Source: Oribacterium sp. (GTDB lineage Bacteria > Bacillota_A > Clostridia > Lachnospirales > Lachnospiraceae). Taken from it: 25,851 bases of DNA. Positions 16,422-24,749 of the stretch are shown one piece after another. Numbering within the stretch: position 1 is the stretch's first letter; every line of letters begins with the position of its first letter. The translations under genes and the position numbers were made by a program. The notes beneath the pieces are model-generated. The model saw only the letters and a program-made list of their open reading frames with translations, did no database searches and was not told where the DNA came from. The stretch lies in the NCBI GenBank assembly GCA_017940955.1, contig JAGAXP010000019.1, positions 1 through 25,851 on the forward strand, read 5' to 3'.

Positions 16422-19259
16422 ATGAAAGAACAAATCTCTAAGACAAAAATATTAATCTACCTCCTGCTTACTGTGATTACGATCATTTATGCCAGGATTT
16501 CTTTTGATTATTACCTTGAGGATACTGCGAATCGGACCATACCACAGATTAACCGTGCCATGATTCAGGTGTCAGGTTTGCTTCCCCAGCTGCAAGAAAA
16601 TGAAGAAGCAGTCAGGGATGTTTATGCCGTTCTGGAAAAGAGTCGTAATCTGGTTCATAAGAATAATGTTAATGCCATTAATTCTCGTAGGGACAGCACT
16701 GAAGATGCCGAGACCGTGATAAACCATACGGTTTACTGGATGAAGCTGGTGACAAACCTTAGAATAGGACGTCAGGGGCATGTGATCATCATCTCAAAGG
16801 ATAACCATAACATTCTGGTACACCCTGATAAAAGATTTATAGGTGAGAAGCTCATTCCCATGGGGACCGTTGATATGAATTTGGCACCTGATATATCCGA
16901 GATAGGACCGGAGTACACCACAGATAAGTTAAATATTTTTTTCCCGGCTTCATTTTATAAGGGGAAAATCAGTCCGGATCATCTTTATGCCGCGGCTGAA
17001 GCAGGAATTTTCGGAACTGCATTTGCGTATAAAGACACCTATATCCTATGTGGTATTTCTTTGTATGAAGCAGTTTTCCAATGTCTGATCAGAGCTTTAT
17101 CCACTACGCTTATATTCTTTTTGATTTCTTTTGTATTTATCCGATATATAGGATTTTCTTTGGATCGGGGAAAAGAGGATATAAAGGAATTTTCCGGCAG
17201 ATTGATAGTTTATGCCGTATTCTCAGTCAGTATACTTTTTATGGTTACATGGTACTATCAGACCATAATGGATGTAACCGGCGATATAGCGGCCATGAAT
17301 GATCAAGCACAGGTAGCGGCGGAAAACCTGAAGACTTACGGTCAATACAGCACCGAACTTTCCAAATGGCTTGATGATCAGTATCTGGAACAATGTCGTC
17401 TTGCCGCAGATATGGTTAATGCTAAGGGCGCGAAAAACCTCACCAGACAGGAGCTTGATAAATACGCAACAGATCTTGAAATCGAATATATCTATGTATT
17501 TGACAGGGATGGAAAAGTAATTGTAACCAATTCCCCCTATGATCATTTTAAGCTAAGTAGCAATCCTGAAGACCAGTCGTATGCATTCAGACCCCTCCTG
17601 GATGGCAGGGAATATGTGATCCAGGCTCCTCAAAAAGATGAGATGAGTGGTGTGGTTAAGCAGTATATCGGTGTGAGCCTTCGTGATGAAAATGATATAT
17701 CAGACGGTTTTGTTCAGATTTCTGTTGATCCGGAACTAAGGGAACATTTACTGAAACCCTTTAGTGTAGAGTCTGTTTTGGATAATATGGTGATCGGTAT
17801 ACCGGAGTATGCATTAGCCATTGACAAAGATACCATGGCTATAGTTGCCACAACAGGATTGGGCTATGAATGTTCAGACATTGAGGATCTCGGAATAGAA
17901 AAAGATGATTTGAAAAACAATTACAATGGATTGATCGATGTAAAAGGCACTGAATACTATGTGGGTGTCAGTGAAACAAAGGATCTGTTCCTTATGCCCC
18001 TTACCCAAAATGCTGATATCGTAAATTCGTTTAATATTTCTCTGAGACTCGCAATACTCAGTGCATTGACAGTCTGTCTGTTTGTTTTGATGTCACTGAA
18101 AACTTATAAAATGATCAGATCCGGCAATGAAGCTGAAGCAGCATATTCAAATGAACCGGAAAAAGGTTCCAAAGCCGATGACGGTCAGGACAGTTCCATC
18201 CGTATACCTGAAGAAACCAAAGTGACGGACATATATGGATTCGAGCATAGATGGAACAGGCAGGGGAAGCTTCCGGCTGCAAAGCAGACACCTGTAATGA
18301 GAACCAAAAGACTCATTCACAATATACTTCTTTTCTGTTCGGCATCAATCATACTTTATGAATTGTTTGAAATCGGCACGGGAAAAACATCCTTAAGGCT
18401 CGATGGTTTTTCTTATGTACTGTTGGGAGACTGGGAAAAAGGGTTAAATCTTTTTTCCATAACCTACTGCATCTTTCTCATATGCGTGCTGCATGTGATT
18501 CAGGAGCTTTTAAATTTCATTCTTTACCACATTGCAAAGGTTTCGGATGGTCGTAAAGAAAATGTTCTTCTGCTTTTACGTAATGCCCTTAAGTATTTAT
18601 GTGCCCTCGCATTTCTTTATATGGGACTTGCAAAGCTGGGCATCGACACAAGGGCACTGTGGGCATCCGCCGGCGTGCTGTCACTGATCATAGGGCTCGG
18701 TGCAAAGGATCTGGTCAATGACATTATCTCAGGCCTATTCATTATCTTTGAAGGCACCTATAAGGTTGGCGACTTTATAAGAGTGGGAGAATGGGGCGGT
18801 ATCGTCCAGGAGATCGGACTCCGATACACAAAGGTTGCATATTTTTCGGAAACGAAGATATTTAACAATTCATCCATCCGGGATGTCACCAACAGTGACG
18901 GCAGAATGGCCAAGGAGGTTGTTAAGGTTCCCATACCTTATGAGACAGATCTTCTGGAATTTGAGAAGCTTATCAACCGTGAGATTCCGGGAATGGCGAA
19001 AAGCATACCCGGCATGGTTAAAATGCCAAAGTACAGAGGTGTTTATGCCTTCGAGGATCGTGGTATAATACTTAGGTTCGTAGTTTACAGTACTCCTGTC
19101 ATGCGTAAGAAAGCTCTTCGTGCATTCCAGCGGGAGCTCAAGCTTCTCTTTGACAGAGAGCACATAATTATTCCATATAACCACCTGGTTGTCATGGATT
19201 ATAAAGACGAAAACAATACCTACAATTATCATCCGGAGGAAGATAATGAATTGTCCTAA
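16422..19259 (+). CDS. MscS-family mechanosensitive channel fused to extracytoplasmic sensor regions
   Basis: A 945-aa membrane protein. TM1 (~9-26) precedes an extracytoplasmic region (~27-220) containing RIGRQGHVIIISKDNHNIL and HPDKRFIGEKL, which resemble single Cache sensors. TM2 (~223-245) and TM3 (~260-280) flank a short cytoplasmic loop. A second extracytoplasmic region (~281-537) contains EYIYVFDRDGKVIVTNSP, again Cache-like. TM4 (~538-560), a hydrophilic linker, and helices at ~632-650, 676-700 and 720-738 lead into the MscS pore helix (~745-776; GLGAKDLVND from Gly758, then YKVGDFIRVGEWGG). The cytoplasmic MscS beta and C-terminal domains follow. Sensors and pore are all in one frame. 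A ligand or redox signal may gate or tune the channel. The ribosome site is weak. Its 3' end overlaps the protease gene by 14 bases. Confidence 0.88.
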   Translation: MKEQISKTKILIYLLLTVITIIYARISFDYYLEDTANRTIPQINRAMIQVSGLLPQLQENEEAVRDVYAVLEKSRNLVHKNNVNAINSRRDSTEDAETVINHTVYWMKLVTNLRIGRQGHVIIISKDNHNILVHPDKRFIGEKLIPMGTVDMNLAPDISEIGPEYTTDKLNIFFPASFYKGKISPDHLYAAAEAGIFGTAFAYKDTYILCGISLYEAVFQCLIRALSTTLIFFLISFVFIRYIGFSLDRGKEDIKEFSGRLIVYAVFSVSILFMVTWYYQTIMDVTGDIAAMNDQAQVAAENLKTYGQYSTELSKWLDDQYLEQCRLAADMVNAKGAKNLTRQELDKYATDLEIEYIYVFDRDGKVIVTNSPYDHFKLSSNPEDQSYAFRPLLDGREYVIQAPQKDEMSGVVKQYIGVSLRDENDISDGFVQISVDPELREHLLKPFSVESVLDNMVIGIPEYALAIDKDTMAIVATTGLGYECSDIEDLGIEKDDLKNNYNGLIDVKGTEYYVGVSETKDLFLMPLTQNADIVNSFNISLRLAILSALTVCLFVLMSLKTYKMIRSGNEAEAAYSNEPEKGSKADDGQDSSIRIPEETKVTDIYGFEHRWNRQGKLPAAKQTPVMRTKRLIHNILLFCSASIILYELFEIGTGKTSLRLDGFSYVLLGDWEKGLNLFSITYCIFLICVLHVIQELLNFILYHIAKVSDGRKENVLLLLRNALKYLCALAFLYMGLAKLGIDTRALWASAGVLSLIIGLGAKDLVNDIISGLFIIFEGTYKVGDFIRVGEWGGIVQEIGLRYTKVAYFSETKIFNNSSIRDVTNSDGRMAKEVVKVPIPYETDLLEFEKLINREIPGMAKSIPGMVKMPKYRGVYAFEDRGIILRFVVYSTPVMRKKALRAFQRELKLLFDREHIIIPYNHLVVMDYKDENNTYNYHPEEDNELS

Positions 19260-20277
19260 ATGCGGTATCCCGCTAAAAGATGGGGATAAGTTCTGCTCTA
19301 ACTGCGGAACCCCTGCGATAGTTCAAAAACAGAACTCTGTTGCAAGAGAGTTTGAAACAGGTGAGACACCTAAACCCGGAACTACCTACAGTGATCAAAG
19401 GCAGACATATCCCACGAGAAACTCGAATACATATGAGACACCAGGAATCCAAACCTCCGGCATGGTGCAGCAGCCGCCATTTGTGGTCAGGCGACTACCC
19501 ATCTTTGTCATCATTGTACTAACCATGGGTTTTCTCATCAGCTCATTTATATTTGAAGATGGTGATGCCGACCTCGCGATGATTGTATCATGTCTGCCCG
19601 GTATAGTGCTGATGTTTCTGATTTACAAGATGGATCGTATAGAGCCAGAGCCGGTTGGTTTAATGCTTAAGCTTTTTTTTGCAGGTGCATGTATCGCAAC
19701 TCTGGTGTCGGGACTGATTGAATCCTTCATCGGCATGATCATAGATTTCCTGTTCTTCTGGGATCCTGTTGTTTACTGCTTTATGGAGGCATTTATTCTG
19801 GCTGCAGCCACAGAGGAACTGGTCAAATATTTCCTTCTGAAAAAATATACCTGGAAGCATCCTGCATTTAACTACCGCTTTGACGGCGTGGTTTACAGCA
19901 CCATGCTTGCACTTGGCTTCGAGATAGCCGAAAACCTTCTGTATATTGCAGACAGCACCCTGAGTACTGCTTTCATGAGAGCGGCATTTCCGGGACACTG
20001 CGTCTTCGGAATTTACATGGGTTACTACTACGGCATGGCAAAGTCTCATGAGCTCCACGGAGATTTGGAAGGCTCAAAGAAGCTTAGAAAAAAAGGCCTG
20101 ATCATAACGATCCTTATTCACGGAGGCTACGATTTCCTCTGTATGCTTGGAAGCAGCAGCGAAAATGAGCTCATTCAGATCCTCACAGGAATGCTTCTTT
20201 TGATTTCCATGGTAGTGCTCAATGTCACTGCTTATAAAAATATTAAAAAATATGCATACTACGATTCTCCGGTATGA
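19246..20277 (+). CDS. Zinc-ribbon PrsW-family intramembrane metalloprotease
   Basis: A 343-aa protein with an N-terminal zinc ribbon (C3, C6, C17, C20), a polar linker to ~80 and about eight membrane helices. The PrsW motifs are intact: Glu190-Glu191 (ATEELVKY), FEIAEN (225-230), His251 (FPGHCVFG) and HGGYD (292-296). In Bacillus subtilis PrsW performs site-1 cleavage of the anti-sigma factor RsiW. Here no sigma/anti-sigma pair is nearby, so the substrate is unknown. The ATG at 19246 is chosen because GGAGG (19235-19239) is 6 bases upstream and it begins with the ribbon; an upstream in-frame start at 19189 would lie inside the channel gene and lacks this site. Overlap with the channel gene suggests coupled expression. 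A perfect palindromic terminator follows. Confidence 0.9.
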   Translation: MNCPKCGIPLKDGDKFCSNCGTPAIVQKQNSVAREFETGETPKPGTTYSDQRQTYPTRNSNTYETPGIQTSGMVQQPPFVVRRLPIFVIIVLTMGFLISSFIFEDGDADLAMIVSCLPGIVLMFLIYKMDRIEPEPVGLMLKLFFAGACIATLVSGLIESFIGMIIDFLFFWDPVVYCFMEAFILAAATEELVKYFLLKKYTWKHPAFNYRFDGVVYSTMLALGFEIAENLLYIADSTLSTAFMRAAFPGHCVFGIYMGYYYGMAKSHELHGDLEGSKKLRKKGLIITILIHGGYDFLCMLGSSSENELIQILTGMLLLISMVVLNVTAYKNIKKYAYYDSPV

Positions 20278-20296
20278 GATGGTAAAATAAACTTAT

Positions 20297-20344
20297 CCAC
20301 CGGGGACGGTTCTCGCCGGCGAGAACCGTCCCCGGTGGTTTTTT
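20297..20344 (+). terminator. Perfect 42-nt palindrome with T-run
   Basis: 20297-20338 is an exact palindrome with two 21-base arms and no spacer, centred at CGCCGGCG. Six T follow (20339-20344), so it works as an intrinsic terminator for the signalling cluster. The arms contain GGGGACGG and CCGTCCCC, the core of the REP-like elements at 8225 and 9919. Confidence 0.9.
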
Positions 20345-20378
20345 ACGAATTCTGTAATAAAGGGAGCAGAAGGGGAGT

Positions 20379-22049
20379 ATGAATGAGAATAGATCACCAC
20401 TCAGAATCTATTGCAAAAACTGCGGGGCACCGGCAAATTTCGACATCGTAAATCAGACCTACAGATGTCCGAACTGCGGTATGTCAACAGGCATAGAGGA
20501 AGCATACGATTCGGTTTATAAGTGGAAAGAACTAAACAAAAACAGTATAAAGATCCGGGCTGCAGGTGACAAAATGGAAGAGTGTTCCTGCTCAGCCTGC
20601 GGAGCCATAGTTATATTTGGTGAAGGGGAAGCTTCAGAGAAATGCATTTTCTGCGGCAGTAAACTTGTTAGATCGGAACTCACGGACTCATCACAGATGC
20701 CGGACCTGATAATTCCCTTTACCATAACGCCTGAGGAAGCAAAAAAGAGAATGCTGGACTGGGGGCATAAACATTCGAACACCCCTGAAGGAAAGGCAGT
20801 GGTTTCATCCATGGGTCAGTTCCACGGCTCATATCTGCCCTACATAGTCGCAAAGGGACCTGTTTATGCGGAAGTTCTGAGGGACGGAAATGACAGAAGA
20901 TATCAGTGCGGCGGATACCTGGACGGAACAGCAGTGAATACTTCAAAGCAGTTTGACAATCTGGTGATGAACGAGATGGAGCCCTTTGACTGGTCAGCGG
21001 CCAGACCCTTCGAATTCGGCCTCATCGCCGGCATGCCCGTCAAGCTCAATGACTCTCCCGACAAGGTGATAAACCAGCGAATCGAGGAAGAGGTCACAGA
21101 AGACTTCCGACCTAAGGTTGAGTCGGTAATGCAGACCTCCGGAGTACAGATCAACACTCACACGGAAAAGATCAATGTCCTCTCCGCCATACTTCCGGTC
21201 TATTTCATTAAAAACGGACCCCTGACCGCAGTTATGAACGGTCAGACCGGGCGAATCGCAGTTTCTAAAAACAGGACCACAAAATCCTATCCATGGATGA
21301 TCGAACCCACGATTTATACGGTGATCCTTACCCTGATCATGGGATACTTCTATGGCTGGGCTGCGGAGCCGATGTTCTACGGCGCCATGGTTTTCGGCTG
21401 CATCATATTCGCGGTAATGTGCGACGGCAGAACCTCTCTGATCCGAAGGGTAACACTCAAAAGTGAAGCTTCAAAAGCATACCGTGAAGACGGCGAGCTT
21501 GTCATCCATGAAGGAAAAGGCATTTTGAAGAACCCTTACAGTAACATCCCGGTGTTTTATGAGGCTAGTGTAAAGGGCGAGAGAGTTCCCGTGAGATTAA
21601 AGTTTTACACCTTCGGAAGATGGGTGGGAATAATCATTAACGCACTTGTTACTATTTTCCTTCCGCTTATCCCGGCGACGTTGTTAAGATTTGCGGATAT
21701 GGAAGAGGGTGAAGGATTTTTCGATCACTTTTATCCTATGTACGGTGCCGCGTGGTATGTTCTGGCTGCAATGATTGTTCTTGTTTATTTTGTGAAGGGC
21801 GTGAGGAAGGATGTCTACGACCACCCATATATTTATGAATTAAGGTCTGACGGAAGAACAAAGCTTATCGGCAAACGCATCGACCGGAAGCTTAGCCTCC
21901 TTTCAATGTTTGGCATAGGAAGAATGGACCGAAACGGGAAGCGTATAACTCTTCTCGGTACCTTGAAACTGATGGGCTGCTCAGGTTTCGGACTGATGAT
22001 CGGTCTGTTCTTCATTTTGCTGGGAAGCACATGTGCGATAGTGTTCTAA
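20379..22049 (+). CDS. Double zinc-ribbon membrane protein of unknown function
   Basis: A 556-aa protein with two zinc ribbons at its N-terminus (C12/C15/C30/C33 and C71/C74/C89/C92), of the type often annotated as TFIIB-like zinc ribbon. The segment after the ribbons, PDLIIPFTITPEEAKKRMLDW followed by SYLPYIVAKGPVYAEV and ILPVYFIKNG, is typical of a family of zinc-ribbon membrane proteins whose role is unknown. Hydrophobic helices are at ~311-345, 411-436, 452-476 and 525-556, so the ribbons are probably cytoplasmic and the C-terminus membrane-bound. The ribosome site AGAAGG lies within an AG-rich stretch 5 bases from the ATG. It begins after a terminator and is followed by the 63-bp repeat array. 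DNA binding is not implied by the ribbons alone. Confidence 0.8.
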   Translation: MNENRSPLRIYCKNCGAPANFDIVNQTYRCPNCGMSTGIEEAYDSVYKWKELNKNSIKIRAAGDKMEECSCSACGAIVIFGEGEASEKCIFCGSKLVRSELTDSSQMPDLIIPFTITPEEAKKRMLDWGHKHSNTPEGKAVVSSMGQFHGSYLPYIVAKGPVYAEVLRDGNDRRYQCGGYLDGTAVNTSKQFDNLVMNEMEPFDWSAARPFEFGLIAGMPVKLNDSPDKVINQRIEEEVTEDFRPKVESVMQTSGVQINTHTEKINVLSAILPVYFIKNGPLTAVMNGQTGRIAVSKNRTTKSYPWMIEPTIYTVILTLIMGYFYGWAAEPMFYGAMVFGCIIFAVMCDGRTSLIRRVTLKSEASKAYREDGELVIHEGKGILKNPYSNIPVFYEASVKGERVPVRLKFYTFGRWVGIIINALVTIFLPLIPATLLRFADMEEGEGFFDHFYPMYGAAWYVLAAMIVLVYFVKGVRKDVYDHPYIYELRSDGRTKLIGKRIDRKLSLLSMFGIGRMDRNGKRITLLGTLKLMGCSGFGLMIGLFFILLGSTCAIVF

Positions 22050-22064
22050 AAATTGTTGGGTTAT

Positions 22065-22440
22065 TACACATAAATGAGCAGAAACAAGTAATCTACGTGT
22101 CTAAATAAGAATGTCCCGGTGGGAAATGACACGCAAAAGAGCAGAAACAAGATATCTGCGTGTCTAAACAAGCCTGTTTAGAAGTAATTAGACACGCAAA
22201 AGAGCAGAAACAAGATATCTGCGTGTCCAAACAAGTCTGTTTTGAAGTGATAAGACACGCAAAAGAACAGAAACAAGATATCTGCGTGCCTAAACAAGCC
22301 TGTTTTGAAGTAATAAGACACGCAAAAGAGCAGAAACAAGATATTTGCGTGCCTAAATAAGCCTGTTATGGAAGAATATGACACGTATAATAGCAGATAA
22401 AAGCAATCTGCGTGTCTAAATCAGAAACAGTAATAAAACC
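22065..22440. repeat. Six-unit 63-bp tandem hairpin array
   Basis: Units start at 22065, 22128, 22191, 22254, 22317 and 22380, an exact 63-bp period. The central four are near identical and the outer two diverged. Each unit pairs GACACGCA with TGCGTGTC (or a near form) across a 21-nt loop. The inter-hairpin part AAACAAGCCTGTTT can form a second stem, perfect as TCTAAACA-AGCC-TGTTTAGA in unit 1 (22163-22182). The arms match the solo hairpin at 6080-6116. No conserved coding is supported. The array fills most of the 441-base gap between two genes. Confidence 0.92.
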
Positions 22441-22491
22441 AATGGGGTGTAGCTGTCGAATGGCAGTGAAGTAATTATGGGGGAATTGCAA

Positions 22492-24336
22492 ATGAAAAAG
22501 AAAAATCTGAATGTGTTGGTTTCTGTTGGTGTTTCGGCAGCTGTACTGATGTCACTTGCGTCCTGTGGCGGTTCAAACATACCTGCCACAAATTCCGACA
22601 AACCTCAGGAGACAACTGCAGCGGCTCAGCAGGAGAGTGAAGCTCTGAAAAACGATGCAGGGAAAACTGACGAAGCAAAAAACGAAGCAGTGAAAACCGA
22701 CGGAGCAAAAACCGATGTAGAGAAAATTGACGGAGCAAAAACAGATGCAACGAAAACCGACGGAGCAAAAACCGACACAGAGAAAACCGATGCGTCTGAA
22801 GCAGCCGATGAGGTTGTGACTGACAAAGGTCCGGATACCTCGGAAACAGAGTCTGCCAAAGCTGAGATGACAGATTTCTTCATTTCCAAAGTCGCAAAGG
22901 ATGCCGGTGCAGATACTAAAGATGTAAGATTCCATCTTGTTGATGATATCAACTTTGACGGAAAATACGAAGGCTTCATGTTCATCGGATCAGAAGCCAA
23001 CAAGGAAGACAACTCCTGTGAAGGCGAGATATGGTTTGTTAATGAAGATGGCTCAAAGAAGCTGCATGACAAGTTTGAATACCTTTTAAACAAGGATGGC
23101 AATGTTTTCGGCATCGTTGAAGGACATGACAAAAACTTTGTTGAGTTTAATGACCTGTATGTAACTTCAGCAGTCACCAACCTTTACTACATGGATGACG
23201 ATACCTGCAAAGAGTCTGTTGTTTCCGGGATCGGCGATGCATATGTGGATCAGGAAACTGGAGACCTTGTTATCAAATTAAGCGTCTATGACGGCACCTG
23301 TATTTACGAGAAAGATTCCAACGAGCCTATGTGGGCAGGACACAGCTGGAAACCATACTACTTCTATTACAGCAGGAACACCGGGGATTTTATGGAGTAC
23401 GGGGCAAAGGAGATCAATGCTTCCGAGCTTAAAGATATCGTTGGAACCGATGTTGTAAAAGAGCTGGAAGGTGATGGATATACCGTCGATAACATTATCC
23501 AAAGGGACAATGGAATCATCAATGTAAATTACAGTAAGGAAACAAAAAACAATGATGGTTCCAGATCCATAGACTACATGAACGCGACCTATGATATCCG
23601 CATCAGTGACTACATTAAAGCCTGGGACGATAATGAAGCAGGACTCTACGGTTCTGACTTCGGCGGCATTTATGAAGTACAGCTTTCAGGTTCCGGTCAC
23701 GAAAGCTCAGTGCTTCCCGAAAGTCCTGAGGAGGTCTACGGCGTATTTGTTATGGCTTCAAAGAATTCAGACGATTGCCTGGATACAGAGTCAGCCTTAA
23801 TGGATGCTGAATTTTACGATGAGTTAACGGTATATACCCCTGATTTTTCAGGTCTCAATAAAGAACCCTACTATGCTGTAGCCGCAGGTCTTTTCGGCAC
23901 TGAGGAAGAGGCAGAAAAGTGCCTTAAAGAAGTTAAGGCCGAAGGCTTTAAGGATGCCTACGTGAAGAATGCCGGAAAGTACATCGGAGGAGAGTACCTC
24001 TACACCATGACAAGTACAGAAGGAATCTCAGTTGAAGATGATTATATTCTTTTGAAGGATGTCCCTGTAGCTCTTCCTTATCCTTTAGAGTGCGAGAACT
24101 CAACAATGAACCTCTACGTTGATAAAGACACAGAGTTCGCAAAGGACGGAGACCTCGGCAGTTTCACAAACTATAAAAAAGGTGAAACTCCTTATGAGTG
24201 GATCAAAAAGAATCTTGAGCTAAACAATACCGATCCGGAAGCTTACTCTGAAGGTGTTCCCCTTCACGGAGTCTTCAAGGTTGGTATAAATGGTGACAGG
24301 ATCACAACCTACTACGGAAGTTATTGGTGGGATTAA
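22492..24336 (+). CDS. Lipoprotein with Lys-Thr-Asp repeat linker and SPOR-like segment
   Basis: A 614-aa predicted lipoprotein. The signal peptide ends in SLASC (Cys25). A charged linker of decapeptide repeats follows (~53-102), then an acidic, aromatic-rich domain with no known motif. Residues ~457-500 (YYAVAAGLFGTEEEAEKCLKE, then GFKDAYVKNAGKYIG) have the pattern of a SPOR domain, which binds glycan strands stripped of peptides. This assignment is by eye. ATG 22492 is chosen over 22477 because GGGGGA (22479-22484) lies 7 bases before it and it starts MKKK, as a signal peptide should. The upstream gap is the 63-bp array. A cell-wall-bound surface role is likely; activity is unknown. Confidence 0.8.
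   Translation: MKKKNLNVLVSVGVSAAVLMSLASCGGSNIPATNSDKPQETTAAAQQESEALKNDAGKTDEAKNEAVKTDGAKTDVEKIDGAKTDATKTDGAKTDTEKTDASEAADEVVTDKGPDTSETESAKAEMTDFFISKVAKDAGADTKDVRFHLVDDINFDGKYEGFMFIGSEANKEDNSCEGEIWFVNEDGSKKLHDKFEYLLNKDGNVFGIVEGHDKNFVEFNDLYVTSAVTNLYYMDDDTCKESVVSGIGDAYVDQETGDLVIKLSVYDGTCIYEKDSNEPMWAGHSWKPYYFYYSRNTGDFMEYGAKEINASELKDIVGTDVVKELEGDGYTVDNIIQRDNGIINVNYSKETKNNDGSRSIDYMNATYDIRISDYIKAWDDNEAGLYGSDFGGIYEVQLSGSGHESSVLPESPEEVYGVFVMASKNSDDCLDTESALMDAEFYDELTVYTPDFSGLNKEPYYAVAAGLFGTEEEAEKCLKEVKAEGFKDAYVKNAGKYIGGEYLYTMTSTEGISVEDDYILLKDVPVALPYPLECENSTMNLYVDKDTEFAKDGDLGSFTNYKKGETPYEWIKKNLELNNTDPEAYSEGVPLHGVFKVGINGDRITTYYGSYWWD
22648..22797 (+). repeat. 30-bp coding repeat (KTDGAKTDVE type)
   Basis: Units at 22663, 22693, 22723, 22753 and a partial at 22783 encode KTDEAKNEAV, KTDGAKTDVE, KIDGAKTDAT, KTDGAKTDTE and KTDAS, preceded by KNDAG at 22648. 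They form a flexible spacer between the lipid anchor and the folded domain. Confidence 0.85.
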
Positions 24337-24366
24337 AAGAAAGAACATGATGATACTTAGATAATC

Positions 24367-24393
24367 TTGATTATTCACTAGATTTTTTATTAT
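24367..24393 (+). promoter_or_regulatory. Possible promoter of the DUF1653 gene
   Basis: TTGATT (24367-24372) and TATTAT (24388-24393, 5 of 6 to consensus) are 15 bp apart, slightly short. They are 32 bases before the ATG in an A/T-rich gap. Confidence 0.3.
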
Positions 24394-24424
24394 GTATCTA
24401 TAGTATCGTTTAGGAGGATTATTT

Positions 24425-24661
24425 ATGCAGGAACTGTTATTACATCGCATATATAAACATTTCAAGGGAAACTACTATCTGGTTGAAGATATCGCCATGG
24501 ATTCTGAGACACAACAGGAAATGGTCATATACCGGAAACTCTACGGTGACGGATCTCTCTGGGTGAGACCAAAGGACATGTTCCTTTCAGAAGTGGACCA
24601 TGAGAAGTATCCCGATGTGAAACAGAAATACAGGTTTGAGCTTCAGGATGATTTCATCTAA
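24425..24661 (+). CDS. DUF1653 protein
   Basis: A 78-aa soluble protein of the DUF1653 family, recognised from [24 protein letters not shown], the pattern [17 protein letters not shown] and the ending [12 protein letters not shown]. The family is small, cytoplasmic and of unknown biochemical role. An AGGAGG site (24412-24417) 7 bases before the ATG supports the start. It stands alone with its own A/T-rich upstream region. Length is normal for the family. Confidence 0.9.
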   Translation: MQELLLHRIYKHFKGNYYLVEDIAMDSETQQEMVIYRKLYGDGSLWVRPKDMFLSEVDHEKYPDVKQKYRFELQDDFI

Positions 24662-24749
24662 CAATAACTCAGAATAATTCTATTTAGTGTTGATTTATTT
24701 AAAAGAGTTTGAACCAACAGAAGATTTCTGGAATTGAACGGAGATTATT

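Noticed and set aside
22160..22384. Open frames of 66 aa (+) and 68 aa (-) inside the 63-bp array
   Set aside because: They exist because the period is divisible by three and the unit has no stop in those frames. Both strands are open, no ribosome site precedes them, and the pattern is explained by hairpins.
22065..22440. CRISPR array
   Set aside because: The whole 63-bp unit is conserved, with no variable spacers, and there are no cas genes nearby.
22626..23180. 184-aa minus-strand frame opposite the repeat-linker lipoprotein
   Set aside because: Its Ser/Val/Phe/Ala-rich repeats are the complement of the Lys-Thr-Asp repeats.
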